NCBI GenBank assembly: GCA_030544235.1
Contig: CM060461.1
Span: 124,001 to 188,000 of the forward strand
Reading direction: 5' to 3'
DNA: 64,000 bases
DNA from: Lepturacanthus savala
Taxonomy: Eukaryota > Chordata > Actinopteri > Scombriformes > Trichiuridae
The notes under the pieces were generated by a model. It worked only from the letters and a program-made list of their open reading frames with translations. It ran no database searches and had not been told where the DNA came from. The stretch's first letter is position 1; the number at the start of each line of letters is the position of its first letter. Positions 12,190 through 21,234 of this stretch are shown here, in pieces. A program made the position numbers and the translations under genes.

Positions 12190-12372
12190 GTACACTGATG
12201 TGGTGTCATAAAATGACACTGAGGGTGTCAAATTTTAACACTATTAAAGAGTGAAAATATTAACACTGTTAAGTGTAATTTTTACTCAGAATCCGTCAGA
12301 ATTATATAAACTCGGGAAAGGTGTTCAGATTAACTCTATGCAAGTTGAATTAACACTTGTGATTTTGCTGTG
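12190..12372. promoter_or_regulatory. Subterminal repeats and CACAG terminus of EnSpm-like element (left)
   Basis: TTAACACT-type motifs recur about six times in both orientations, ending at the terminus CTGTG at 12368-12372 (CACAG on the minus strand). This is the probable transposase-binding end. The identical structure lies at 23912-24094 on the right arm. Confidence 0.6.
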
Positions 12373-13390
12373 TATGTTCAACTACACACACACACAAATA
12401 AACTCCATTGACTCAGATGTGTGATATTATTGACTACAAATAAATACCAGAGATACACTGTTTACATCTTTACTGCAATACTTTACTACATTAACTCACA
12501 AGACTAGCTAGATGTGTTTATTAAAACTCAACTAAAAGCAAAGTCACTATATAAATAATAATACATTTTATTTATTGGGCGCCTTTCGTAGCCTCAAGGT
12601 CGCCTTACATTAAGTATATTAAAAACAGTAGTATTGTTTAGGCAATACTAGAAACAGAATAATAAACTCTGATTAATATCTGACTGAAAATGACTGATCT
12701 CAATAACAATATTCTGATATTATATTATACAGTACATAATACTGATGTACTTAAACCTTTTAACTGCAAAACTTTAACTCCATTAAGATCACACGACAGT
12801 GATTAATAAACGCTCATTCTATCAAAAGCAGATTTTCACACACACACCCTCCAAATACAGTAACAGTAGTTATGTCTTACACAAAGGGCTAAGAAGCTAG
12901 TGGCCTAACGGCACTAATGCTAACAATAACCACAATACACAAACAAAAACAACAATCTTGTCAAAAATATAAATTTTCCTCACCAAGAAACACCCACCCA
13001 GTCATAGTATGACACACACACGCGGCTAACAACAGCATTAATGCTAACATCACACATCAACATCACACGGTAAAAAACGACCAAAAAAGCAAATCCTGAC
13101 AAAAACATAACTTTTCGTCTCGGACACAGACTGCCACGCGGACATAAAACCATTTAAATACTAAAACTAACAGCAGTTATGTCAGAAGCACTCTGGCGAA
13201 GTAGCTAACAGGCTAATGCTAACGGGATGACGAGGCAAAGAAAACAGTCATTTACTCAGAAGAAGTCTATCTTACCTGTTGAAGCCGGTCACAGGCGTCC
13301 GGGATCCAAGGAAACGATTAAATAATCCACATCTGTCGAATAGTCCAATAAACAGCGGAGCAGCAGCAAAGTCCTTTGTTCTCTGAGTGG
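12373..13390. other. Repeat-derived non-coding stretch with exon-like end (left)
   Basis: No protein-coding signal. A short piece near 12553-12625 resembles the AT-tailed 3' end of a fish LINE/SINE (TTATTGGGCGCCTTTCG). At 12850-13230 two related segments share GCTAATGCTAAC and AGTTATGTC motifs, suggesting an old degenerate tandem duplication. On the minus strand 13280-13390 reads like a 5' exon ending in CAG followed by GTAAGATAG, a good splice donor. The right-arm match is 22858-23911. Function is unknown; it may be the 5' end of a transposon-borne gene. Confidence 0.4.
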
Positions 13391-13922
13391 TAGTGTTGTG
13401 TCGGTCGTGAACGAACGAATCAAAAGAACTAGTTCTTTTTGGTGAACGGGGTGAACTAGTTCACTTCCTCGAAAAGACCCGTTCTTTTCGTTCGCGGCGT
13501 CCTTAATTGGCTGAACAGTCTGGTCACCAATCATATTTCCTCCGAGGCGAGCTAGAAAACAGCAGCAGCTTTCCTGATTGTACTACACGCGTGAGGAGGG
13601 CGGGACTGTGTGTGTGTGTGTGTGCTGGTGTGTTTCCTATTCGACAATAAAATGCAACAAAATGATTTCTGATTTATTGGTTATTTTTAATAAGGATAAT
13701 AATAATAACAATAGTTATTATTATTATTAATAATAATGTTAACAGTATTATTGTTGTTCTTGTTTTAACCAACCTTTACTGTAAAATGTCTGAGTTTTAA
13801 AAAAGCTATATATTTAAAAAAAAAAAAAAAAAAAGGACACATACACCAACAGTACAAGAGCGAACTGTACACTGAACGGCTTCCCCTTAAAGTCAGTGGA
13901 TTCGTTCAGAACTACTACGGTT

Positions 13923-13987
13923 CGCACCCACTTAGAGGAAAGTAGTTCAGTGAACTTGACTGAACTACTTTCCTCTAAGTGGGTGCG
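13923..13987. repeat. Perfect 29-bp inverted repeat (hairpin) inside hAT
   Basis: The left stem 13923-13951 and right stem 13959-13987 are exact reverse complements, separated by the 7 bases GAACTTG. Flanking bases extend partial pairing. It is absent from the right arm. Confidence 0.95.
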
Positions 13988-14024
13988 AGCCGTTCACTGA
14001 TCCATTATTATTTTTTATTTTTTT

Positions 14025-14215
14025 TCAATACACAGCATCTTAATATTATGTTAATAGTTAATTTCATACTTGTTTGTTTATTTTTGATTGTACATTTAAG
14101 GACACATACACCAACAGTACAAGAGCGAACCGTACACTTTATTTTTTTCAATACACAGCATCTTAATATTATGTTAATAGTTAATTTCATACTTGTTTGT
14201 TTATTTTTGACTGTG
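14025..14215. repeat. 123-bp partial tandem duplication inside hAT
   Basis: The segment starting TCAATACACAGCATC at 14025 recurs at 14148 and stays nearly identical for about 65 bases. A related CAACAGTACAAGAGCGAAC stretch near 13845 and 14112 extends the repeat pattern. Confidence 0.9.
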
Positions 14216-14419
14216 CATTTAATTGAGCAGTTATTTTTGTCAAATAAAATAAGCTGGTGGTTCCATGTCTGACATCAGAAATCATTTTGTTGCATTTTAT
14301 TTGTTGAATAGGAAAGCAGAAAGCGCAGAGTGAACGAAATGAACGAAATGAATGGGTTTTTTTACTGAACGATCTGAACTGGACTAGTTCTTCAAAGTGA
14401 ACGACAATTCCCATAACTA

Positions 14420-14741
14420 CTGAGTGGAGCTGAGAGTCAAAGGGAGAGAACAAGGTGGCCGCTGTCTATGCTGGATGATGACGTCAGTCCTTCCAGAAGA
14501 TTCCGAAACCGATAAATTTGATAATTCAACGATTTAGAGATTAAAAAGTAATTATTTTATTCATCATTATTTTCCCCCTGAAAGTCCTGAGTAGTTTAAA
14601 TGTGTATTCATAGTTTTTACTCCTTTTTTTCTTGATGTGATCCTGATATATTCTATATATCTTTGTTTTAATGTTTTTTTTTATTTTCTTGAGTCTCCTG
14701 ACCAATAAACTGTGATTTATTTAGTTTTAACTTTAAATATA
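14420..14741. other. Non-coding left-arm segment without right-arm counterpart
   Basis: AT-rich sequence between the hAT and the broken gene copy. It has no coding signal. On the minus strand it follows the stop codon of the small spliced gene and may be its original 3' flank; the right arm lost it in a deletion that also removed most of the hAT. Confidence 0.45.
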
Positions 14742-15326
14742 TCATACAGATCCACACAACTGCCAGTAGCAGGAGTCCTGAACTTGTCTACAGCATTTTC
14801 TCTCTATATCCGTGGGCATCTCCTGGCAGTTTGTGTAGACACACCATGTTGTCCTTGTATTTTATGTATACAGTCCATTATAGGTAAGTTAACAAGTCAC
14901 TGAAAACTCGATTAAGATAAAAACAGTACTTTGTCAGAGGCAAGATACGTTTAAAAAGTAATATCATTTGATTTGTAATGCATTTTCATTGAAAACAATC
15001 TCAAAGCGCTACATAAAAGCATAAGTTATACATGAAAACAATAAAAACTAACAAAATAAAATCAGTTATAATGGGCTATTTAAAATGGATAACAGAGAAG
15101 TAATGTGATAAATACCTGCTCGTCAGCAATCCTTCGGGCTTGAAGATCTTGTACTCTTTTTATGTCTTCGTCTACAAGACCACTTGTCCGGTCTCCGCGT
15201 GCCCTTCCTCTTCCTCTTCTTCCTCTTCGGGCCCTTGGTGCTCCTCTTACATGTCGCTGGGGTTGTTCTCTGGATGTAGATGGCTCCAGAGTATAATCAG
15301 AATCAGAACCAACAAGGCTCTTTAGA
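14742..15326 (-). pseudogene. Broken left-arm copy of the spliced P2X7-C-terminal-like gene
   Basis: Reverse complement of the right-arm gene. Exon 2 is present at 15117-15326 with an identical Arg/Gly-rich coding run and donor site, but its acceptor side is missing because about 115 bp present in the right arm at 21493-21619 are gone. Exon 3 survives only as its 3' part at about 14742-14848. A deletion of 179 bp between two CATGG motifs removed its acceptor and 5' coding half. Exon 1 is absent because the arm ends first. It cannot make the full protein. Confidence 0.8.
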
Positions 15327-15544
15327 ACTTTAGCTATGATGTAAAGTTCTGCACACTACTGTAAAGATATTTGGTCATAAACATCACAATGTAACATTAG
15401 CAGCTAGGTAGCCTATGAATTGGGGCTGTTCAGAAAAAAAAACATAATGGTGATATACAACAAGGTGAACAGGTAACAGAGATTTGCTGGTTTTACTGGC
15501 ATAAAATTTCTTACACCTATAAAATAAATAAATAAAAACAATTG

Positions 15545-16167
15545 TGAATTGTCTAGTTTTTCTTTAACCTTACTTCTCATCATTACAAACAGTGATTTCA
15601 ACAACAACATCATTACATACTCACAACATATTTTAACTTTTAACGTTAGTATAGGCATTTCAGGCACTAGAGTGCGTTTGACCACTGTTGTTGATACAGT
15701 TGTTCTACCTTGCACCCATTGGTGTATGTGAAGCCTAATATTTGAGATTGAACGAGGCCTTCCCATGGCTTCTTGATGAAATTATTTAAATTTGTGTGGC
15801 CTTCTGTCGCCTTTGTGCTATTCCTGTAGTAACCCCTGTGGTGACCTTTATGCCAAAAGAATTTCACTTTGTTACTATAGATGTCGACCATCTGGGATGT
15901 ATCCCTGCCTCTTAGAAAGGTTAGCGCTGTTGCCTCACAGCAAGAAGGTCGCAGGTTCAAGACCTCCTTGGTCCGGGGTCTGGGACCTTTCTGTGTGGAG
16001 TTTGCATGTTCTCCCCGTGTCTGCGTGGGTTTTCACCGGGTACTCCGTAACGCGCTGGGATAGGCTCCAGCAGACCCCTGCGACCCTAATGAGGAATAAG
16101 CAGGTATAGAAAATGACTGACTGACTATAGATGTCTGGATTCTGGATGTCTGGAAAACGATGTCGGA
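15545..16167. repeat. Satellite-edge sequence, copy A (with SINE)
   Basis: Non-coding flank leading directly into 189-bp satellite monomers. It is repeated in the same orientation at 44838-45218, where the same sequence again runs straight into monomers. Copy A contains a SINE that copy B lacks. Minus-strand ORFs across it are not conserved between copies. Confidence 0.88.
15886..16123 (+). mobile_element. tRNA-derived SINE
   Basis: Pol III-type SINE with an A-box-like start (TTAGCGCTGTTGCCTCACAG), a B-box-like GGTTCAAGACC at about 15952-15962, the typical fish body (GTGGAGTTTGCATGTTCTCC) and a (GACT)n tail at 16114-16125. Its target duplication ACTATAGATGTC occurs at 15874-15885 and 16124-16135. 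Copy B of the flank (about 45174-45185) has the uninterrupted single target site, which confirms the insertion. Confidence 0.92.
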
Positions 16168-16868
16168 CTTTCCCAGGTGAATTTCTAATCCAAAACTATA
16201 CCATTGTACATAAAATAAAAGGTAAATAAGATTTTCTGTAAAAATATTTCACTGATTCAGGCATACATCGCTTTTCAACTTATTGTTCTCTTCCGACCGA
16301 GAGAATGCTTATGGAGCGATAAAAACTTTAAAACATGATCCACATGAAAACAATAGCTTTCCCAGGTGAATTTCTAATCCAAAAGTATACCATTTCACAT
16401 AAAGTATGAGGTAAACAAGATTTTCTGTAAAAATATTGTACTGATTTAGGCCTACATAGCTTTTTTATCTTTTTGTGCTCTTCAGACCGAGAGAAAGCTT
16501 CTGGAGACATAAAAAGTTTAAAACATGAACCACATGAAAACAATAGCTTTCCCAGGTGAATTCCTAATCCAAAACTATACCATTGTACACAAAATAAAAG
16601 GTAAACAAGATTTTCTGTAAAAATATTTCATTGATTTAGGCCTACAAGGCTTTTCATCTGATTGTGCTCTTCCGACCGAGAGAATGCTTATGGAGCAATA
16701 AAAGCTTTAAAACATGAACCACATGAAAACAATAGCTTTTCCATACCATTGTACATAAAGTAAAAGGTTAACAAGATTTTCTCTAAAAATATTTAACTGA
16801 TTTAGGCCTACAAGGCTTTTCATCTCATTGTTCTCTTCCAAACGAGAGAAAGTTTATGGAGCACTGTA
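16168..16868 (-). repeat. Short satellite array, about 3.7 monomers of 189-bp family
   Basis: TCCCAGGTGA starts units at 16171, 16360 and 16550, a spacing of about 189-190 bp. The orientation is minus relative to the main array. Units differ more from each other than those in the big array, and the last is truncated at about 16868, typical of an array edge. Confidence 0.93.
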
Positions 16869-17617
16869 CATTGCAGCTACACCACAAGTATAACTATAAG
16901 AAACGACTGGATATTTTTTTTAACTTGTTTTTTTTTTTTTTTTTTTACGTTGATGCCCTTCAACTAAAAGAGTTTACAAAGAATGTTGTATAAACCATTC
17001 CATAGACATGTGGCATGGGTCGAAGAACTTGAGCAAAAGACTTATATTGGTATGTTCTGGACTCTCCTTACAAATGGTATATTAGCTCCATTATAATGTA
17101 TATTATTTAGGATGTTTGAATACAGTAAATTCATTCTAAAAATAGAATGTTAATAATGTTAGAATTAATTTATTGATATATTGTCGGCCATTAATGCAAT
17201 ATGTAATCTCCAGCAGCTGGGCCGTTACCATGGTGACTAACTTCTCTGCTACATTTGAATTCATGACTATCCGACTAAATCTGGGGAGGCAGAAAGGCTA
17301 CCTCTGGTCGGACCACATGCCAAACAAATGCTCATAAATCGAAAACCGTAAAAGATGGTGACAAAATGATCAGATTTTCTGAGAGCAGGCTTTCCCCGGT
17401 CGTACTGATATAATTTTTAATTCTGTGTAGAATTCACAGCTTGGTTAGTGGTATTTTTTCGATCACGACGACAGTCGTGCCTACGTTTTGATATAACAAT
17501 TATTGATGTGCAGTGAGTGTAGCAGTTACTACAGCAATTTATAAATTTATTTTTTTGGGCCATTTTCTCTCCCTCTACACTAACAATGACATCACACACT
17601 CTATCTTCCTGAGACTC
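16869..17617. other. Non-coding spacer, nothing recognised
   Basis: AT-rich sequence with a long poly-T at 16929-16946. I see no coding domain, tRNA-like structure or element end. Confidence 0.5.
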
Positions 17618-17808
17618 TTAAAGCAAGAGTAACGAGATCGTTGGTTTTAAAAATGTAAGCAATAGAAAGTACAGATTCTTGTGTGAAAATGTAATGAGTA
17701 GAAGCCAGAAGTAGGCAGAAAAAATAGTAATGGAGTAAAGGATAGATACCTAAAAAGTGTACTTAAGTACAGTAACAAAGTATTTGTACTTCGTTACTTG
17801 ACACCTCT
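17618..17808. repeat. hAT-type end, direct-repeat copy 1
   Basis: About 190 bp ending in GTTACTTGACACCTCT. The GTACTTAAGTACAGTAACAAAGTA core is typical of a common fish hAT terminus. A near-identical copy in the same orientation is at 20383-20574. Both begin with TTAAAGCAAGAGTAACGAG. Confidence 0.7.
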
Positions 17809-17828
17809 GGTTTAGATGTATTCAACAC

Positions 17829-17972
17829 AGTTATGTTGAGTTCATTTAACAGAGTTATGGTGGAATTATTAAATAAAGCCATGTTGTATTTATTACACAA
17901 AGTCATATTTGATTTAGTGAACAAAGATATGTTAGACTTATTGAAGAAAGTTACATTGAAATCAATGAACTA
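17829..17972 (+). repeat. Six 24-bp degenerate tandem units with open 8-residue repeat frame
   Basis: Six consecutive units each begin with AG and are exactly 24 bases, starting at 17829, 17853, 17877, 17901, 17925 and 17949. Read from 17830, the frame is open through all six, encodes 8-residue units such as VMVELLNK and DMLDLLKK, and ends in TAA at 17971-17973. DNA identity between units is low while length and hydrophobic pattern are kept. I recognise no protein family. Confidence 0.7.
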
Positions 17973-17981
17973 ATGAGCTAC

Positions 17982-18001
17982 TATATATATATATATATAT
18001 T
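17982..18001. repeat. (TA)n microsatellite
   Basis: Ten TA units directly after the 24-bp tandem array. Confidence 0.95.
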
Positions 18002-18687
18002 CAAATAAATGACACAAAATTGAATTCCTTAAACTCACATTTATTTATAACTATCAAGTATGCAATTGTGTAACAATACAAGCCAAATGTGGTGGTCATC
18101 ACCATCTAGAAAAATACACAGCATGTGTAACCAATGTAAACTGTTGCTTTTTTATTAAAGCAACATTCCGTTCCTTCAAAGTGCAAATGCTTCTTAAAGT
18201 TACATTTAAAAAAAAAAATTCACTTTCAAAATTTCAATCAGAAAACATTTGGCTTTCAGATGACCAATACAAACAAAAACGTCAAAGTAACTGCCTGAGG
18301 TGATCCTAGGGTTACTGTACTTTTCAAAAAAGCAAAATAAATGGACCATTTTGCCAAGTCACAAAAACCCAAAACAGGCTGAAGAGTGTGGAGACTATAG
18401 TAGAGGAACGTTTTAAGTTATCTGTCTCTGGTTTGTCCTTTTGACTTTCAGTATGGCAGCTTTCAATACAGCAGTACTAATACAAAGAAAATTGTCAACT
18501 CTTGAAGTTGCATTTGGCTGCTTTACGATTACTAAAATCTAGATGGCTAAAACAGCCCCCATACAAAAGTCAAATCAAAATGTTACCATGGTAAATGCCA
18601 TCATGGCTGACTATGCATCTTGCTACCAGTCTATCTTCACTAGATGTAGCTGTTTCAGGGATTTAAATTTCTCATAGTTGTAAATAG
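18002..18687. other. Non-coding spacer, nothing recognised
   Basis: AT-rich with no convincing domain in any frame. It lies downstream of the retroviral protease on the minus strand, but I see no reverse transcriptase motif. Confidence 0.45.
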
Positions 18688-19563
18688 CTATGCATGTGGA
18701 GTCCACAGTCTTGGCCGGGCTGTGGATTGCCCCGCCTTCGTCTGTAACATGTGACCTGGTCGGTCACATGTTATGAAAGAAAAGACGGGACAGATCTTAT
18801 TTATTGGCACCCAGTTTTGAGGAAAAAAAGAAGAAGAAACGTATGACACATCTTTTCCCACATGAAATGAATGAGAAGTTGTGAAACCTGACACATTTTC
18901 AGTAAAAGGCCCTATAGAAATTAGAAATAGTAGACTTGTAGTAGATACTGGTATACTCAAAAGAATCCCTCCAACACCCACAACTCTTACTGTTTCTTTG
19001 GATTTTTTCAACTTTATGGATTTTGTTGGTTTTAAATTCGAAAGTGAAGCTCCTGTATCCACAAGACATAAGGTCTCTATTTACCTCGATCATGAAATTA
19101 GGTTCTTCATTTGTTGTTGCCAATTTAATTAGTGGAGCTTGGATAACATTTCCTTCTGTTTTAATTTGGTCACTGTCCTGACAGCTCTATGAGTTGTGCG
19201 GTGGGGGATGCTGGTATTCCTCCTGAGTTCTCCCTAATGCCGCCATAGGCAGGGTATATTTGTTTTGTTGTGCTCTATGTGGACAGTCCCCTACCCAGTG
19301 ATCTGGCTCACCACAAAAGAAGAAGGATCACATTCTGATTTGATTGATTGTCATGTATTTCTGTCCCTCCTTCCTCTGTTGTTGGTTCCCCTGCCACTGC
19401 AACCTCTCGGAGCTCCGCCTGTATAGTGAGAAACTTGAACATACATTAGCATTTCTTGCATTTTATAATATATTTGTTCTGTATTATCCCAATGATGCCG
19501 AGCTAGCTCTACTAGTTTATTCATAGGTTTTCCTGAGGACCCAACTGTCATTTGCACTTTCAA
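18688..19563 (-). pseudogene. Endogenous retrovirus gag-end and protease remnant
   Basis: Old retroviral fragment on the minus strand. The protease frame (about 18700-19080) contains the aspartic-protease signature VDTGAS near 19045-19062 and continues with a Gly-rich flap-like VGVGG at about 18975-18990. Upstream, near 19290-19325, a nucleocapsid-type zinc knuckle shows the C-x4-H-x4-C half, but the first expected Cys is Phe. 19351-19563 gives a Gag C-terminal-like stretch with an RG-rich end (GCSGRGTNNRGRRDR). Frames change between these parts and no LTRs, reverse transcriptase or envelope are visible. This is a dead partial copy. Family assignment beyond retrovirus-like is not possible. 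Confidence 0.68.
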
Positions 19564-19959
19564 TTAAATTTTTGGTTGAAGGCTACTCACAAAGTTATAT
19601 GCTGGATCACATTCCGCTGAACAGCTAAAGCTATCACATTGTAGAATGTCTGTGCTTCTTCGTAGGGTTACTAGGAATTTCACATATCTCCAAATGTGAA
19701 GGTCACCAGACATTGATTCATGCGTCACATCAAAGCCAACTGAATTCCTTTGATGTTCCCCACCTTCCCTTTTGTTGACATCCAAATGTCTTTGTTTTCC
19801 TTGTGATTGCTTTGATCTCATGACATAGAAGCTATAGACCCACCACCATTCGGGGTTGACTTTCTGTAACAGACTTGGTCTGTGACAGTATAGATCACTG
19901 AGAATAAATTTCCCACCATACAGCAAACTTGTACAAGACTCTGGAATTTTCTTCAACAA
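19564..19959 (-). pseudogene. Probable further gag remnant of the same retrovirus-like element
   Basis: An open stretch of 131 codons immediately upstream of the Gag-end segment, on the same strand. The similarity is weak and I recognise no definite capsid motif; the call rests on position and strand. It ends just before an A-rich tract at 19966-19980. Confidence 0.35.
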
Positions 19960-20382
19960 ACATCACAAAAAAAAAACAAAAAACTAACTAAGCCGATTGC
20001 GCAGTATGACATTTATCGGGGTACTTGTATAGATGCTAGATTTCAGTGCTTCTCTGACTTCAAACTTCCGATTTACAAGGACAACTGAATGCACCTCGTT
20101 GCAAAAACACTGCGACGATCACTTTCTCCTTTATTTAACCTGTTTGTCGACTTACGTAGGGACAGTGTGGGAGAGGGGGACAGATTGGTGTCACTGTAAA
20201 TGTGTCCTCTGTGCTATCTGCGCCCATGCAGACATAAAAAAGTGTTTTTATGTTTGTATAATATTTATTTTTGAAGGCGCATTTGTAACCCATAGATAGA
20301 CCCACGCTCTGGTTCTTCCGGCCGGCATCCGACACAGTGCAACAGTTTTCACCCGTTTTATAAAAGTTAGCGGTTCACCAAG
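19960..20382. other. Non-coding spacer, nothing recognised
   Basis: No conserved domain in six frames. It could be the retroviral leader, but no LTR-like direct repeat was found around it. Confidence 0.4.
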
Positions 20383-20574
20383 TTAAAGCAAGAGTAACGA
20401 GACCGTTGGTTTTAAAAATGTAAGCAATAGAAAGTACAGATACTTCTGTGAAAATATAATGACTAGAAGTCAGAAGTAGGCAGAAAAAATAGTAATGGAG
20501 TAAAGTATAGATACCTAAAAAGTGTACTTAAGAACAGTAACAAAGTATTTGTACTTCATTACTTGACACCTCTG
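20383..20574. repeat. hAT-type end, direct-repeat copy 2
   Basis: Same orientation as 17618-17808 and nearly identical over its length, from AGTTAAAGCAAGAGTAACGA to ACTTGACACCTCTG. The two copies flank about 2.6 kb that includes the retroviral remnant. Confidence 0.7.
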
Positions 20575-20789
20575 ATGATACCCCAGTTTTTAAGCTGGAA
20601 GTGCTCAGTTCTGATGTTATGTTGTGTGTAGCTCCGAGTTCCGACGTCCAATAAAGCATCATCTCGACCCATGTGTGGTCCTAGAGGAGCAGGTTCTTTT
20701 GCCTGTGCCTGCCGCGTGAACCTGATTCAAATGGGATTATGATGATGCTGTGTCTTAGGCCACGTGTATAATCCATTTCAAATTAAGCT

Positions 20790-20998
20790 TCCAATCTATA
20801 TATTGGCACCGACTAATTTATTTTATGTATTTTTTTAATGTTACTTTATACTTTAAGTAGATTTATGAGCACATACTTTTTCAGTTTACTTGAGTAAAGA
20901 CATCAAGTTGATACGTAAACTTTTACCAGAGTGTTTTTAAACTGCAGTATCTATACTTTTACTTAAGTAACAAATGTGTGTACTTTTGACACCACTGA
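20790..20998. repeat. Third hAT-like terminus
   Basis: A CTTTTACTTAAGTAACAAATG core ends in GACACCACTG. The composition matches the ends at 17808 and 20574, but the sequence is more diverged. No partner terminus was identified. Confidence 0.45.
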
Positions 20999-21038
20999 TA
21001 TAAACCCAGTTTTGTGCAACCCAAAACTCGGTTAAAGG

Positions 21039-21070
21039 TAGGGTAGGGTTAGGGTTAGGGTTAGGGTTAA
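21039..21070 (+). repeat. Interstitial vertebrate telomere repeat, about five units
   Basis: Two TAGGG units followed by three TTAGGG units and TTA. It lies 165 bp upstream of the ATG of the three-exon gene and about 300 bp from the inner edge of the right arm. Too short for a true telomere. Confidence 0.93.
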
Positions 21071-21234
21071 ACTTGCTTCGAGCAGGCAGCATTTTAAAAA
21101 AAACACCTCACAAGACCAACCCCCTGTCTCCAGACTCCCCCGTAAAGCCACGTCCCCAGAGAACAGAAGCGTGCACCGCTTGTTCTCGAAGGTTAGCGAA
21201 TGCAACGCTACTACATTCCTACAAGTTTTTTTGT

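Larger units (their letters stand above)
1757..12372 (+). mobile_element. EnSpm/CACTA-like DNA transposon, left-arm copy
   Basis: On the minus strand the terminus at 12372 reads CACAGCAAAATCACAAGTG, the CACAG-type end of the CMC (CACTA) superfamily. Adjacent sequence (12190-12372 and 5745-5940) is packed with AGTGTTAA/TTAACACT motifs in both orientations, like the subterminal repeats that transposase binds in this superfamily. Two genes read toward this end (1757-3145 and 3205-5528). The piggyBac at 1756 interrupts the first gene, and an L1 splits the subterminal block. The other terminus lies outside the window. Placement in EnSpm/CACTA rests on the ends plus the transposase-like protein and is inferred. 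Confidence 0.7.
13391..14419. mobile_element. Non-autonomous hAT element with perfect 8-bp target duplication (left arm)
   Basis: Perfect 8-base duplications CTGAGTGG flank the element at 13383-13390 and 14420-14427. The ends are TAGTGTTGTG and TAGTTATGGG (reverse complement), short and imperfect, with GAACTAGTTC subterminal motifs near both. It is 1029 bp with no transposase. The interior contains a long hairpin (13923-13987) and a 123-bp partial tandem duplication (14025-14215). The right arm retains only a rearranged remnant. Confidence 0.88.
1..15544. repeat. Left arm of large inverted duplication
   Basis: This segment reappears in reverse complement at about 21365-35666. Paired landmarks include the piggyBac fragment (620-889 with 34750-35019), L1 ORF1 (6142-6408 with 29402-29647), the hAT core (8745-8957 with 27288-27500) and the spliced-gene exon (15140-15325 with 21595-21801). 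Long stretches look identical by eye, including intron sequence around 14940-15110. The sum of paired coordinates shifts between landmarks because each arm has private indels. Base 1 already lies inside the arm, so its outer end is outside the window. The inner end is where the satellite-edge sequence starts. Confidence 0.93.

Noticed and set aside
14187..14453. Minus-strand 88-codon ORF across the hAT end
   Set aside because: It crosses the element boundary and target duplication and has no right-arm equivalent.
15413..15960. Minus-strand ORFs of 97-117 codons in the satellite-edge sequence
   Set aside because: The second copy of this flank at 44838-45218 does not keep the frames, so coding is unlikely.
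15886..16123. A tRNA gene
   Set aside because: The A/B-box-like start belongs to a SINE with a body, a (GACT)n tail and target duplication; no cloverleaf with a discriminator end was seen.
17829..17972. CRISPR-like array
   Set aside because: Units are contiguous 24-bp degenerate repeats without spacers, in a vertebrate repeat context.
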